Assembly: GCA_030549335.1 (NCBI GenBank) | Contig: CM060183.1 | Location: 28,409,052 to 28,473,051 of the forward strand | Direction of reading: 5' to 3' | DNA: 64,000 bases | DNA from: Pontederia crassipes | Lineage: Eukaryota; Streptophyta; Magnoliopsida; Commelinales; Pontederiaceae | Shown: positions 51,508 through 63,154 of the stretch, piece by piece | How the letters are laid out: every line of letters starts with the position of its first letter | Position numbering within the stretch: position 1 is the first letter of the stretch | Notes under the pieces: model-generated | What the model saw: only the letters and a program-made list of their open reading frames with translations | Databases searched by the model: none | Told to the model about the DNA's origin: nothing | Translations under genes and position numbers: made by a program

Positions 51508-52082
51508 ATGTACTCGTCTCTTTTTATATAAACACTAGTAAAATTTCTCGTGCTTTGTGCACTACATTAATCCTAAAAATATAATTCACTGATATTTATC
51601 ATAAAATAAGATTATTGTGTGGGAGTAACAATACTTTCAAACAGATGAATTTATATATTTAGTTGAGCCATAATAATATCTTAATTTTTAAAATAAAAAA
51701 CTGAAATGTTGATGCATGTATAAATTAGTTTATGATAAAAACTTTCTTAACTACACGAGATGATCATGTAATGTTATAATAGTTTTAATAATTACATGTA
51801 TGAAAAAAGAAAGATACGAGACCCAGAAATTATTATTATTATTGTTATTAAACATATGTGTGAAATTCCTAAGCATAAATGAAAAAAAAAAACATAATTT
51901 GTTTTCAGTAGAAAACACAATGTAAATTTATATTATCATAATATAAAAAACTTGGTGGGTCAATGTCCCCAACATATGCACATATACAAATTTGTACGAT
52001 TTATACTAAAAAAGTTATAGTTTATTTTAGCCGTGGGTACATTTAATAATATTTTAGCAAATAGTCAATACATGCAGAATAA

Positions 52083-52122
<40 letters not shown>

Positions 52123-52564
52123 TACAATAACTCATATGTGTCATTTTATTTAAAAGTTAAAAATTATAAAAAAATCATACCAATCATTTTGTAGATAAAA
52201 CTTTATAGCAAATATCAACACGATATCAACCTATAAAAAATTCGCACACAATAAAATCTATTTTTCATAATATAACACAAAACATTTATGCTACGAATAC
52301 TATTAAGATCTGGTAAACATATTATATTTCAATATAATGTGCACGCATATATATGCCAAACACACAAACACAAAATCAATAGAATAATTTTATTGAAGGT
52401 TAAGAAGATAGAAATCATACCAATCATTGATTCATTTCATAGATAGAGTTTTATATTACATATTAATGCATGCGTATTGGATGATAAGAAAATTCACATA
52501 CAACAAATACTATTTATTTTTATAATATGACACAACACACTTGCAACATATCTTATTAGGATTT
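51508..52564. repeat. AT-rich region with diverged internal tandem units
   Basis: The segments 52160-52320 and 52400-52565 are similar in order (AAATCATACCAATCATT, then a TAGATA block and an ATAATATGACACAA-like block), giving units of about 240 bp. The left part (51530-51575) carries a TTCTCGTGCTTTGTGCAC word that resembles some Helitron-associated repeats. No Helitron end could be proved. A (TA)n run lies at 52086-52121. There is no gene. Confidence 0.5.
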
Positions 52565-52613
52565 AAGGAGCGTCTTCCCTCTAGGGAGGATGTGTGGAGG
52601 GAGGACGCTCCTT
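52565..52613. repeat. GC-rich 17-bp stem hairpin
   Basis: AAGGAGCGTCTTCCCTC (52565-52581) and GAGGGAGGACGCTCCTT (52597-52613) are inverted repeats with one mismatch and a 15-base loop. It stands out in AT-rich DNA. Its function is unknown. Confidence 0.85.
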
Positions 52614-52974
52614 CTTATTTGCACTACTCCAATATTAAATGGATAGCAAATCAAGATGGACGCAATTCAGGATGAAATAAAATATGGGTTCGCTGTGAAT
52701 TTGACAAAACAAATCAATTTTTACTCACACCTCTTCCTCCAAGCTCGGCCACACTCACTCACGATCACCCCAATGTCGCTGCAGCTCTTTTGCACCTCAC
52801 CATCGATGCGAGAGAGAAGGGGGCGCCGCTCACGCGAAGCTAACAAAGGGCACCCTCGTACGACAATTATCGACCTGATACACTAACCGTTCGAGCGAGT
52901 CGCAATATCGAGTGACCAAATTCGTTCATCATTCCCGGCCTCCCGTCGATAGCTTCTGCATCTTATCCTCGCCG
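52614..52974. other. GC-richer single-copy-like stretch
   Basis: Sequence of mixed composition with no recognisable gene. The copia element at 52980 inserted into it, and similar GC-rich sequence resumes at 58074. The frame at 52656-52886 shows no known domain. Confidence 0.4.
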
Positions 52975-52979
52975 ATAAA

Positions 52980-53195
52980 TGTAAAGAAGATTCAAGAAGT
53001 AATGTGAAATGAAAGATAGAAAGGAATGCTCTGTATGCGATAGATTGTATTATCAAAAGTCTCACACAATGTATCAGAAATGTTACACTGTAATGTCCTA
53101 TTTATATACGACAGTTGTAACTACCATCTAGAATTATTACATGTCAATAGCCACGTGTACTAATCATCCTATGTGTACAACTTGTATTCATAACA
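52980..53195 (-). repeat. 3' LTR of the copia element
   Basis: A 216-bp LTR. It differs from the partner at 57855-58068 by about five substitutions plus short indels, for example within the TATTATCAAAAGTC stretch. The similarity indicates a fairly recent insertion. Confidence 0.93.
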
Positions 53196-53289
53196 CTCCC
53201 CCTTCAAGTTGGCACGATTTTATGTATATCCAGCATTCCCATTTTGCTAGTCAATGTCTCACGCTGTGCTGAACATAATGCTTTAGTCA

Positions 53290-56200
53290 TTACATCTGCC
53301 AACTGATCCTTCGAAGAGATATGAAGTGCCTTTTAATTCTTTCTCTAGTAAAATAAAAATCTATCCCAATGTGTTTAGTTCTTTCATGGAATACATGATT
53401 ATTTGCAATTTGTAAAGCTGCTTCATTGTCACAGAATAATCTGGTCTTTTGGGCTAAAGAAACACCAATATCTTTAAGTACAACTTCAATCCACATGATT
53501 TCTGAAGTTGTATCCGCCATGCTTCTATATTCAGCCTCAACAGAAGATCTTGAGACTGTTTTCTATTTCTTAGCTTTCCAAGATATCATATTACTGCCCA
53601 ATTTTATACAATACCCTGTTACAGATTTTCTTGTAATTGGACAAGATGCCCAATCAGAATCACAAAAAGCTTCAATATTAACCCCTGAATTTCCTGAATT
53701 GACATAATATAGAATGTCAAGCCCTGGTTTTCCCTTGATATAATGAACGACTCTCTTAGCAGCTTCCATATGTGACTCCTTGGGTTCATGCATAAATTGG
53801 CTTAGTGTTTGTACAGCAAACACTATATCTGGTCTAGTCATGGTTAGATATTGCAATCTTCCTACTAATCTTTGATATATTGTTGGATCAGTTAAATTGA
53901 GAAAATTATCATATTCAACTGATGTGAATTTTTTATTAACTTCTAATGGGGTGATTGCTGGTTTTGCAGTTGATAAACCAGTTTCAGAAATCAATTCCAA
54001 TGCATATTTTCTTTGATTTAATACTACCCCAGACTTGTTTCTTGCAATTTCAATACCCAATGTCTTTGATTCTGCAGTACATCCTTAAGCTCACTAATCA
54101 GATCAATATCATTCCCAGTGATAAGAATGTCATCCACATATACAAGCATTAGCACATATCTTTTGGTAAAAAGAGAATAATCATTCATACTCTGCACATA
54201 TCCATTGCAAATTAAGGCTGAGGTCAACTTACAATTTCATTGTCGACTGGCTTGTTTAAGTCCATAAAGAGACTTATTTAACTTGCAAACAATCCTATGA
54301 TTGTTGCTTTTCTGAAAATCATCAGGAATCTCCATATATACTTCCTCTTCTAAATCTCCCTGCAGGAATGCATTATTAACATCCATTTGAAATAATGGCC
54401 AGGAATTCATTGCTGCTAAAGATAAGGCAATTCTAATTGTTGTCATCTTTGCCACTAGTGAGAATGTCTCATTATAATCAATTCCTTGTTGCTGATTATA
54501 CCCTTTTGCAACCAATCTAGCTTTATACTTATCCAAGGAACCATCAGCAAAATATTTGATCTTATATATCCATCGACATCCAATAGCCTTATTGCTAACA
54601 GGTAATTCTGTTAAAGTCCAAGTATTGTTTATTTCCAATGCCTTTATCTTATCTTTCATTGCCCTGATCTAGTTATCATCAGTCTTGGCCTCATCATATG
54701 TGCAAGGTTTTTTAATTTATGATATTGAGCTTAAAAAACACTGATAGTTTTCTGACAGATGACTGTAAGAAATATAATCTGCAATGGGATATAAATGTTT
54801 ACTTACAGTGATCTCTCTCCTGAGAAGTTGATGAAGTCGCAGAAGTGAATGCATAATCTTTATGCCAGATGGGAGGTCTGATATGTCTGAGTGGCCTTCT
54901 TCCTTGTCCTTCGAATGAAATTATCAACAGATGGTGTAGAAGAAGTTGATGGTGTAGAAGACTGACTTGGAGGATTATGACCACTCGACGGAGGGGAGGA
55001 AAAGGAAGGAGTGGAAGAAGGAAAAGAACTAGAAGGTGAAGAAGTAGAAGAAAGAGGAATGTCAAGTGGAACAGTTGCAGCCACTGTAGGATTATCACTA
55101 GTTTTCACTGTAAGGATATTGTTATTAGAAACATCAGTGGAAGAATTATCAAAGGAGAAAAAAGATATATCATGAGCATAATTTTTGGAATGGAAAGGAA
55201 AAATATGCTCATTAAAGGTTACATCTCTACTGACAGAAAGTTTATGATTGACCATATCATATAATTTGTATCCTTTTTGAGTAGAGGAATAACCCAAAAA
55301 AATAGATGGAATAGCTCGTGCACTGAACTTATCTTTCATGTTCAGAACAACAAAAGCTTGACACCCAAAGATTTTTAAATGGTCATATTGTGGAGGCTTA
55401 TTGAATAACTTCTCACATGGAGTAAGATTATGAAGAACTGCTGAAGGAATTCTGTTTATTAGGTAGGCTGTAGTTTGAATACACTCCCCCAAAAAATTAA
55501 GGGAATGTTAGAATGAAATCTTAAGGCTCTGGCTATATCTAGAAGATGCATATGCTTTCTTTCAACAATGCCATTTTGTTGTGGGGAATATGCACAACTA
55601 GTTTCATGTATAATGCCAAGGGATGATAAGAAGTTATTCCACTGAGAGTTACAAAATTCTGAACAGTCCTAATTCTCTGAATCACTCATTTGAATTGAGT
55701 ACTGACATATGTCACAAACTGTTGGAGGCAAAAAAGTGTATCACTTTTGAATTTCAACATGAATATCCAAGTGTATCGAGAGTGGTCATCTACTATAGTA
55801 AGGAAGAACCTTTTATTATCATGTGTTGGGTAATTATATGATCCCATACATCCATGTGCAGTAAACTAAAAGGTTCTTTGGCATGAGAATTACTATTTGG
55901 GAATGGTAAATGGGCTTGCTTAGATAAAGGACAAATGGAACATTCCAAATTTTCATTCAATGAATCAATGTTTGAAAGAAAATGTAAATGTTTCAATTTG
56001 GAAACAGAAGTAGGGCCAAGTCTAAGATGCCAAAGTTTACAAGGTGAATTATGTGAAACATGGGAAACAAAGAACTGAGAAGATGACTGAGAAGATTGGA
56101 GGAACTGCTGCTGCTCTTGATTATTGTCAATCTTGGATGAGGATTGAAATCCATCAGCATGTCCATCATTCCTCTCATTTAGTAGGTAATAAAGACCATC

Positions 56201-57587
56201 CTTCACATTACCAGTTTCCATCACCTTCCCATTGGAGAGGTCCTGCATGATACAAGAGGTTGAAAAAATATTACTGATCAATTTAAATCTCTGTATAGTT
56301 GAGAAACTGACAACAGATTAACTCTAAACTTTGGTACACATAGAACATTATCAATGACTTTCTGTGGATGAATCATATAAGATCCTGTATGTGTGACTTT
56401 TGTGTAGCTTCGATCTAGAAGTTTTACCACATGAGAATCTTTCTTTTCTCTGAGATTATTCACAAGATATGTGTTGAACACATATGATTTGTTGCTCCAG
56501 TATCCAGAATCCAACCTTTTTCAAATTCAGAAGAAGAATTTAGTGCAACTGATATACCTGCCATGTTGACTCTATCTTCTGTAATGGACTCCTTGTTCAA
56601 CATTTTTAAGATTTGATCATATTGTTCTGAAGTGAAACACTGAGCATTCTTAGCAGAAGAAGACTCTGAACTTTCAGAAACTTCTGATAAAGTAGCTATA
56701 TTAGCTGCATTATTCTGTTTAGTCATTTTCTTCTTGAACTTGTAATCTGGAGGAAAACCTATCAGTTTGTAACATGATTTCTTCTCATGACCTTTAATGT
56801 GGCAGTGCTCACATATCAGATTCCAGTTCTTCTTGGGCTTTGTCACATAATTTGCTGAATCAAAATGTATTGAAGGAGTAATTCCTGCATTAATCCCCCT
56901 CTCGCTTTCTTCTTGCAACAGCATTGAATAAGTCTGATTTACTGATGTCAATGGATTCATGAGCAATATTTGACTCCTTGTTTGAACATATGAGTCATTC
57001 AGACCCATTAAAAACTGATAAAGATGCATATCAAGATTCCATTGTACATATTTGACAGATCTGTCACATGAACATGATGGCATTTCCACTATAGATGACA
57101 TTTCATCCCAATAGTATTTCATTTTTGTGAAATATACAGATATGGACATGTTTTCTTGATGCAAAGTGTAGATTCCTTTCAGAATTTGAAACATTCGAGT
57201 ACCTTGAGGCTTGTCAAATCTTTCTTTTAAATCTGCCCACACTGAAGATGCATTATCTGAATAGATCATGCCACTCAATAGATCGTTAGATACAACATTC
57301 ATAATCCAAGATAATATGATTGCATTTACACGATCCCATAAACCCTTAAGTGAATCATCCACAGATTTCCTGCTAAAAGATCCATCTACGAATGAAAACT
57401 TATTTTTTCCTAGTAAGGAAATCTTCATAGCTCGACTCCACAGTGCATAGTTATCAAGGCCAATCAATTTAAAAGAAATAATAGGAGTTCCAGGTCCATC
57501 TGAGTTGTTCAGATATAATGGATGCATCTGATCAATATGAACCACATTTCTGTTTGATTCACTACCAAAAAGGATCTCTTGCGACAT
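53290..57587 (-). pseudogene. Copia gag-pol polyprotein, frameshifted
   Basis: Domains follow in copia order on the minus strand. Gag is at 57587-56460 with a CX2CX4HX4C zinc knuckle (CEHCHIKGHEKKSC), ending in the protease motif WILDTGATNHM. The protease remainder is at 56514-56278. The gag-pre-integrase part is at 56281-55793 (LWHLRLG, CSICPLSKQ). The integrase C-terminal part is at 55492-54860, followed by a Ser/Pro-rich tail. Reverse transcriptase is at 54659-54024 with a YVDDILITGND catalytic motif. RNase H is at 54060-53290. The integrase core between 55793 and 55492 is present but frameshifted. Several stops separate the pieces, so no full polyprotein can be made, although the LTRs are still similar. 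Confidence 0.92.
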
Positions 57588-57854
57588 GATAATTTTGACA
57601 AGAATCTCGTGTATAAATCCAAGACAATTCTAGATGAATCAATCGATTTCAAGATCTATGATCAGAAAATCCAAACAAAAGAGACTTATGAGGGAAATCT
57701 GAAGAATTCCAACAGCTTTAGGAGAGATATCAGTGACTTGAATCAGTCTTCAATCAACCTGCTACTATACTTGAGAATATGATATGAATCTGCAGCAATA
57801 TGATATGAATTTGGAAATCACCAGATTGATTCTGATCATCAATCTCTGATACCA

Positions 57855-58068
57855 TGTAAAGAAGATTCAAGAAGTAATGGGAAATGAAAGATAGAAAGGA
57901 ATGCTCTGTATGCGATAGATTGTATCAGTAGTCTCACACAATGTATCAGAAATGTTACACTGTAATGTCCTATTTATACACGACAGTTGTAACTACCATC
58001 TAGAATATTTTACATGTCAATAGCCATGTGTACTAATCATCCTATGTGTACAACTTGTATTCATAACA
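57855..58068 (-). repeat. 5' LTR of the copia element
   Basis: A 214-bp LTR that would drive transcription leftwards. The primer-binding site lies immediately inside it (57854 downward on the minus strand). Confidence 0.93.
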
Positions 58069-58073
58069 ACAAA

Positions 58074-58285
58074 GGGCATCTCTATACCACAAACATGCAA
58101 CGGGAATGACGACGATGGGCGCGTCGCATGCTAGCTGTCATTTGCGACGATGGAGGGGGTCATCGCCTCCCCTCCACATGGGCGACGTGCCCGCCGTCAT
58201 CTGTGACGGTGGATGGGGGGTCGATCGCCGGCGACGAGCACGTCGCATGTCCGCCGTCATCCGCGACGTGGAGGGGATTTATAAC
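58074..58285. repeat. GC-rich short imperfect repeats
   Basis: Units containing CGTCGCATG, GTCAT and GCGACG...GGAGGGG recur about three times between 58110 and 58280, giving open frames on both strands that are artefacts of the repeat. The composition differs sharply from the AT-rich surroundings. Confidence 0.55.
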
Positions 58286-58611
58286 TTTTACAATTACAAA
58301 AAATAATCTAAAAAATTGAGAATACAAATAAATAAGCCATGATTTTGTAATTGAAGGGTTCCACTGCATCATCATATGAGTCATGTTGTAACTGAAAATT
58401 GCAAAATAAATTCCAAATAATTCAGAAAAAAAGAAAAATGGAGATGGTGAAATGGAAAGACATGTATCCTAATTATAAACCTATTCTTATGCCTCAGGCT
58501 TATATATATGAGATTGCTAATTATGCAGTGCCTATTTGAAGCTACAAGTTATAGTTACTCATATTCAACTTTGGATGTTTATCAATTATTGAAGTTCTGA
58601 CATTTATAAGA

Positions 58612-59144
58612 TAGGGGTGAAAGTGGTTCTGGTCGGATCAATTTTTCGGTTCAGAAAAATCATCTGTTATTTTTCGGGACGGTTTTCTAAATCACAAAAT
58701 TTACTCTAAAACCATTTAGGAAAAAAATCACCCTCTAGTAGGTCAATTTTTTGGGTGATATTTTCGGACCCCTATTTTACTTAATAATATTTTCAAAAAT
58801 ATAATATTAATTTATTTAATTTTATAAATAAATATAGGATATAGTGTTAGAACTATTAAATTAGAGTTTCATAATGTGATAGCAATATATTAAGCTATAT
58901 AAAAAAATATTACACCAGTAATAAAATAATTGATTACATCTAAATTAATTGTATAAATAAAAATTAATAAATAAAAGCAGACTCCACGGGTCCTACGTTT
59001 TTTTTTTCAAATGGGGCCCTAGTTTAAACGGATCAGTTTTGCTCTATTTAAAAATCATCCTAAATCATATTCGGTCTCCTAATTTTCAATTTTTTTCGGG
59101 TCGGATAAGTTTTTCGATTCGGTCGGATTTCTCTGACACCCATA
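58612..59144. mobile_element. hAT-type MITE (family A)
   Basis: The 533-bp element begins TAGGGGTGAAAG and ends CTGACACCCATA, with a perfect 8-bp duplication TTATAAGA at 58604-58611 and 59145-59152. The interior is shared with 11028-11542 and with fragments at 30780-31048 and 42560-42780. It is non-coding. Confidence 0.85.
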
Positions 59145-59152
59145 TTATAAGA

Positions 59153-59203
59153 TCTTCAATCATATGAAATGAACAAATGGGCGGTGATGGTAACTTGCAA
59201 TAA

Positions 59204-59237
<34 letters not shown>

Positions 59238-59399
59238 ATTTTGTATACTTTATTTTTAAAAAAAATTAAATTTTGTAATTTTTTTATCATGTGGTGTGAC
59301 ATATATTTCTCTCATTTTATATTTTTCTTAATTTGATTCACCTCAAAGTACTTTAAATTAAATTAAATTATTTTTGTATACTTGATCTCATCCTCAAAA
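59153..59399. other. AT-rich stretch with (AT)n
   Basis: An AT microsatellite (about 59206-59235) and low-complexity sequence; no gene. Confidence 0.5.
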
Positions 59400-60031
59400 A
59401 CCTTACCTCTTAGGAAATCTTATTTGCCTGTGAGCACGCTCGACAGTTAAACTTGAAGTTGTTTCTTCTAGTTGCTCTTCAAGTTCTCATTGCTTAACTT
59501 TATGTGATTCTTCTACGACATTCGCACGGGGAGTTAATTCAAATTCCACGTTGACATTCTCATTTGTTGAGTCAACCACTTATACTTTTTTTGTTAGAGA
59601 ATAGGGACGTCTCATCAAAGGATATACTTCTGTTATGAATAACCTTATGCTCTAAAGGAGACTAGATTGTGTAGTTTTTGACATTTGCATCATATCCTAC
59701 AAAGACTCCTTTTTGATATTTTATTCCAACTTTCCTTCATCGACATGATAATATGTTAGACAATAATAAAACTTTTAGATTAGTGTATTTTGTAGGACTT
59801 CCTAAACATACCTCAAATAAGAGTATTGAGATCTATCGCAATCGCAAGGCTCTGATTCACCATGTAATAAAATCATTAAATTCAGACGAACAAAATTCTA
59901 AACCATTATCAGTACGAAAGTGTTTCACCTTCCTTGACGTCTAATTCTTCATTAGAATCTTCTATTGTTTGAAGATTTCGGATGCCTCTCTCTTGTGCTT
60001 CATCATGAACATGCCATTTGAGTAGTCATCT

Positions 60032-60498
60032 AGGTGGTGTTTACGAGTTGGGTCAAACCTGACCCGTGAACAAGCCCACGGGTTGATGCTTCTTTAATGG
60101 GCAAATCCGACCCAATGCGACCGGTTTGGGTGGTCGGGTTATTTGACCACCAATTTTTCTTTTTTTATTTATTTATTCTCACTATTTTATATTTATTTAA
60201 TATAAACACATTTGTTAATATTTATTTTATAGCACAAATTAAGTTTCCTAAATATCTAAATGTTATTCCCATACTTAAAACAATTTATTTTAATATCATT
60301 TTTAAAAAATATTGAATCAAATATAAGGTTAAGTATAAAAAAATAAAAATAAAATAAAAAAATTTGGGTCATCGAGTCGAGTTGGGTCGGGTCGACTTGG
60401 ATTGGATTTTTCCAATCCATACCTGACCCGACCACCCTTCAGGTCGTGGTCGGGTCGGGTCTTCGAGTTCACCAAGTCAACCCGGTGAACACCCCAAT
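60032..60498. mobile_element. MITE nested in the decayed copia integrase
   Basis: The 467-bp insertion lies between AGTCATCT (60024-60031) and AGTTATCT (60499-60506), a 7-of-8 duplication. The ends GGTGTTTACGAG and CCGGTGAACACC are imperfect inverted repeats, followed by GACCCG/CGGGTC words. It splits the integrase just after DSKYFLFVIDNY. It is related to 28529-28905. Confidence 0.75.
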
Positions 60499-60842
60499 AG
60501 TTATCTATCACAAATAGAAAGTATTTAGAATCTCCTAGAGATGACGAACACGAGAGGGACCCCAACAATCAACGTGAATATAATCGAGTGTTGCTTTTGT
60601 CTTGTGCATTGTTTTGTTGAATTAAAGTCATTTTTGCTTGCCGAAGATGCAAAACTTGCATAACCTAATTTCAGATATCTTTTGATCACCTAGAAAATTA
60701 TATTTGCTGAGGATGCCCATCTCTTTTTTACTCTTATGTCCAAGTCGCATGAGTCATAACTTAGATGCTTTTGATTTTTATTTGGATGAACAAATTATTG
60801 TAGTCACACAATAAATTATTGTGCCTTGTAGTATATACAAAT

Positions 60843-61156
60843 GTTCCGTTTGGCTAAGCTTATAAGCAACTTATAAGTTGGTTTGTAAAAATCTTAGTGT
60901 TTGGTAACTTTAAAAAATGACTGATAAGGAAATATTAAATCTACTCATAAGTAAGAAAAAATAATCAAGGGAAGGGCTATTTATTGTTTTAAAAGAAATA
61001 AGTCAGTTAGTTGTAATATAACTAAGTAATTATTATTGATATAAGTAGTTTTATCCAAACATGTAACTGTTTATTTTTAAAAATAAATTTTAGCTAATAA
61101 AATACTTATCAACACTTTAACTTATTAGTTATTTTGTATGAGCTAAGCCAAACGCC
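60843..61156. mobile_element. Probable MITE nested in the decayed copia gag region
   Basis: The segment begins TTCCGTTTGGCTAAGCTTAT and ends GAGCTAAGCCAAACGCC, clear terminal inverted repeats, and it interrupts the copia coding remnant. The target duplication is not certain, so class and exact limits are approximate. Confidence 0.6.
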
Positions 61157-62571
61157 ATGAAAGACTTTTGTTTAACTCTTTCATAACTTCAACATCACCT
61201 TGATAACCATGATAACACCTTCTACAACATTTATCTGATATCTTTTGGAGTTTCATATCAGATTTTTCTTCGATTGTGAACATGAAGAACCTATGTCAAT
61301 ATTCTCACTCGATCATCATGAATTCTAATTAGAATTGAGCCGATTCTAATTATTTTATAAACTGTATCATTGTCGATGATGGTGTTTTCGTCATTAATGT
61401 TATGATAAGTTGAGAATCATTCTTTGTGTTGAGTGATAAAGAGCATCATGAATGCAGAAGCTAACTCTCCTTCAAACATCTATCGTGAGAACCAAATCAT
61501 CATCTTCAGATTCGTTATCCTGGTGTACTACTGCATCAACCATGACTTTCTTTTTCTTATTGGGCAATCTTTCTTTGAATGATCAAGTTCTTGGCAATAG
61601 TTGTAGATGTCCTTGGGAAAATGTTCTTCTTCGACTTGTCCTTTCTAGGATTTGAATGATGCTCCTTCTTCGCGATTGTCATGAGCCCTGAGGTTTGAGT
61701 CTCCACGGTTTTGCCATATGCATTATGACTCGATTTTACTTTTTTCAGAGTAATTGTGTCTCTTTATACGATGACAGATTGAACAAAATTTTTGTATGAC
61801 AAAGGAAGAGATACCGACAGAAGTAGGAGAACATATTCATCATTAATTTTTACATCTATGTTTCGTAACTCCATCAACATAATATTCATTTGATCAAGAT
61901 GATCTTCCAATAGATACCTTCTTGCATGCGGAAGGTGAACAGACATTGCTTCAACAACTTATTGGTAAAAGATTTTATCAAGTCGAGGCTTTCAAATTTT
62001 GATCATAGACTAGCCGCCTTTTTTTCATAAGCGACTTTAATAATCACCTTGTCCATCACACACAATAGAATCATAGAGTGCACCTTCTCTTCTTACGCTG
62101 CCAAATCGTCTAGGTCAATCATTTTTCTTTTGTCATTTTATTTGTTTTTTGACGAGTCCGCGACCCCTAGACTCCTTATTGTTTCAAAAGTCCCAACGTC
62201 TTCATCTGCCAAAGATTGAAACTATTTTTGCACTGTGAATTTCTTGATCTTCACATTGTGTGATGCCATCTCTACATTTGCTAGAGGATCGACAATGAAA
62301 TCTCACTCTGATACCAACTTGTTAGGATTTTGGTACGAGAGAAATTATGCAATGATGAACACATCGAGAATTTAAGATGACATAGAATTTTATTAGATGA
62401 TAATGAAAGAGGATTACAAATCAGAACCATTTCTATTCAGACCCATAGAGAGTTTATATAGGTACTTTTTTTTTTACAAATGATAGAAATTATAAATCCC
62501 TAAAAATGTGACACTTGTCTCATGATAAAAAAATAAATTAACCTTTTACTTCGGGGTGTCTTGGGGACAAA

Positions 62572-62930
62572 ATGAATTTTCAGTTGTGGTATAATTCAAG
62601 TCATTATTAAGAAGGAATGTAAGAAACAATTGTAGGAAGAAGAAGTTTTGCAGAAGACAAATATGAATCGAACAGGGCATCGAAGGAGCCTGCTGAAGGT
62701 GGGAGGAAGAAATTGATGTATCTGGAGGAGGAGACGAGGAGGAGGCATGAAAGGTGAATTTTCAATTGTGCTAGATTCAATATATTATTGACAAACAAAG
62801 GTAAGAAACCATTATAGGAAGAAGACGTTTTGCAGATGATTGAGATGAATTGAACAAACATGGTGTCGGAGGATCCTGCCAAAGGTGGAAGGAAGAACCT
62901 GATGTATCTAGAGGAGGAGGCATATGAGGG
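62572..62930. repeat. Tandem duplication of about 180 bp
   Basis: The segments 62572-62751 and 62754-62930 are diverged direct copies, both beginning TGAATTTTCA and containing TAGGAAGAAG and GATGTATCT. The first overlaps the presumed end of the copia LTR. Confidence 0.75.
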
Positions 62931-63154
62931 TGAATTAGTCAAGTGGCTCGGTGGGGTTTGCTCCGGTGCCGCCCCTTATGGCTGCTCCGATTCGCCAAGA
63001 CTACATTCACCACAGACTTATTCTTTAAATAGTTGGCTTCGACGTCGCTGATGAAGTTGAAGCTGATCTAAAACTTCTCCACGCACTTCGTTGTGTTGCA
63101 CATGGCTCCCCCTTGTGGGTCGCCGACGAAGAGGATGAAGAGGACCATTTTTAT
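62931..63154. other. GC-richer stretch, unrecognised
   Basis: The composition is closer to coding DNA than its surroundings, and short frames run on both strands (for example plus to 63051 and minus 63212-63018). No family was recognised and no start or splice structure supports a gene. It may be a gene fragment captured next to the duplication. Confidence 0.3.

Larger units (their letters stand above)
52980..58068 (-). mobile_element. Ty1-copia retrotransposon with both LTRs
   Basis: This 5089-bp element runs on the minus strand. The LTRs (52980-53195 and 57855-58068) start TGTAAAGAAG and end TTCATAACA, and differ by only a few substitutions and small indels. Next to the 5' LTR the minus strand reads TGGTATCAGAGA, a primer site for initiator-methionine tRNA. 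Next to the 3' LTR it reads GAAGGGGGAG, the polypurine tract. Flanking bases ATAAA (52975-52979) and ACAAA (58069-58073) are a 4-of-5 target duplication. The coding part is frameshifted. Confidence 0.93.
59400..62610 (-). mobile_element. Truncated, decayed Ty1-copia element with 5' LTR
   Basis: On the minus strand, a 5' LTR (62320 to about 62610) is followed by the primer site TGGTATCAGAG (62316-62306) and a gag remnant. In this remnant 61946-61764 has DVKINDEYVLLLLSVSLP and SYKNFV, typical of copia gag. The gag-pre-integrase and integrase start follow at about 60760-60520 (RLGHKSKKE, DYIHVDCWGPSR). Integrase relics are at 59950-59410 (RTDNGLEF). Reverse transcriptase and RNase H are missing, so the 3' half is lost. 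Many stops and two nested insertions show it is old. Its LTR family also occurs alone at 25799. Confidence 0.8.

Noticed and set aside
51530-52613. Helitron
   Set aside because: The left side has a Helitron-like word and the right side a hairpin, but no convincing TC start or CTRR end next to the hairpin was found.
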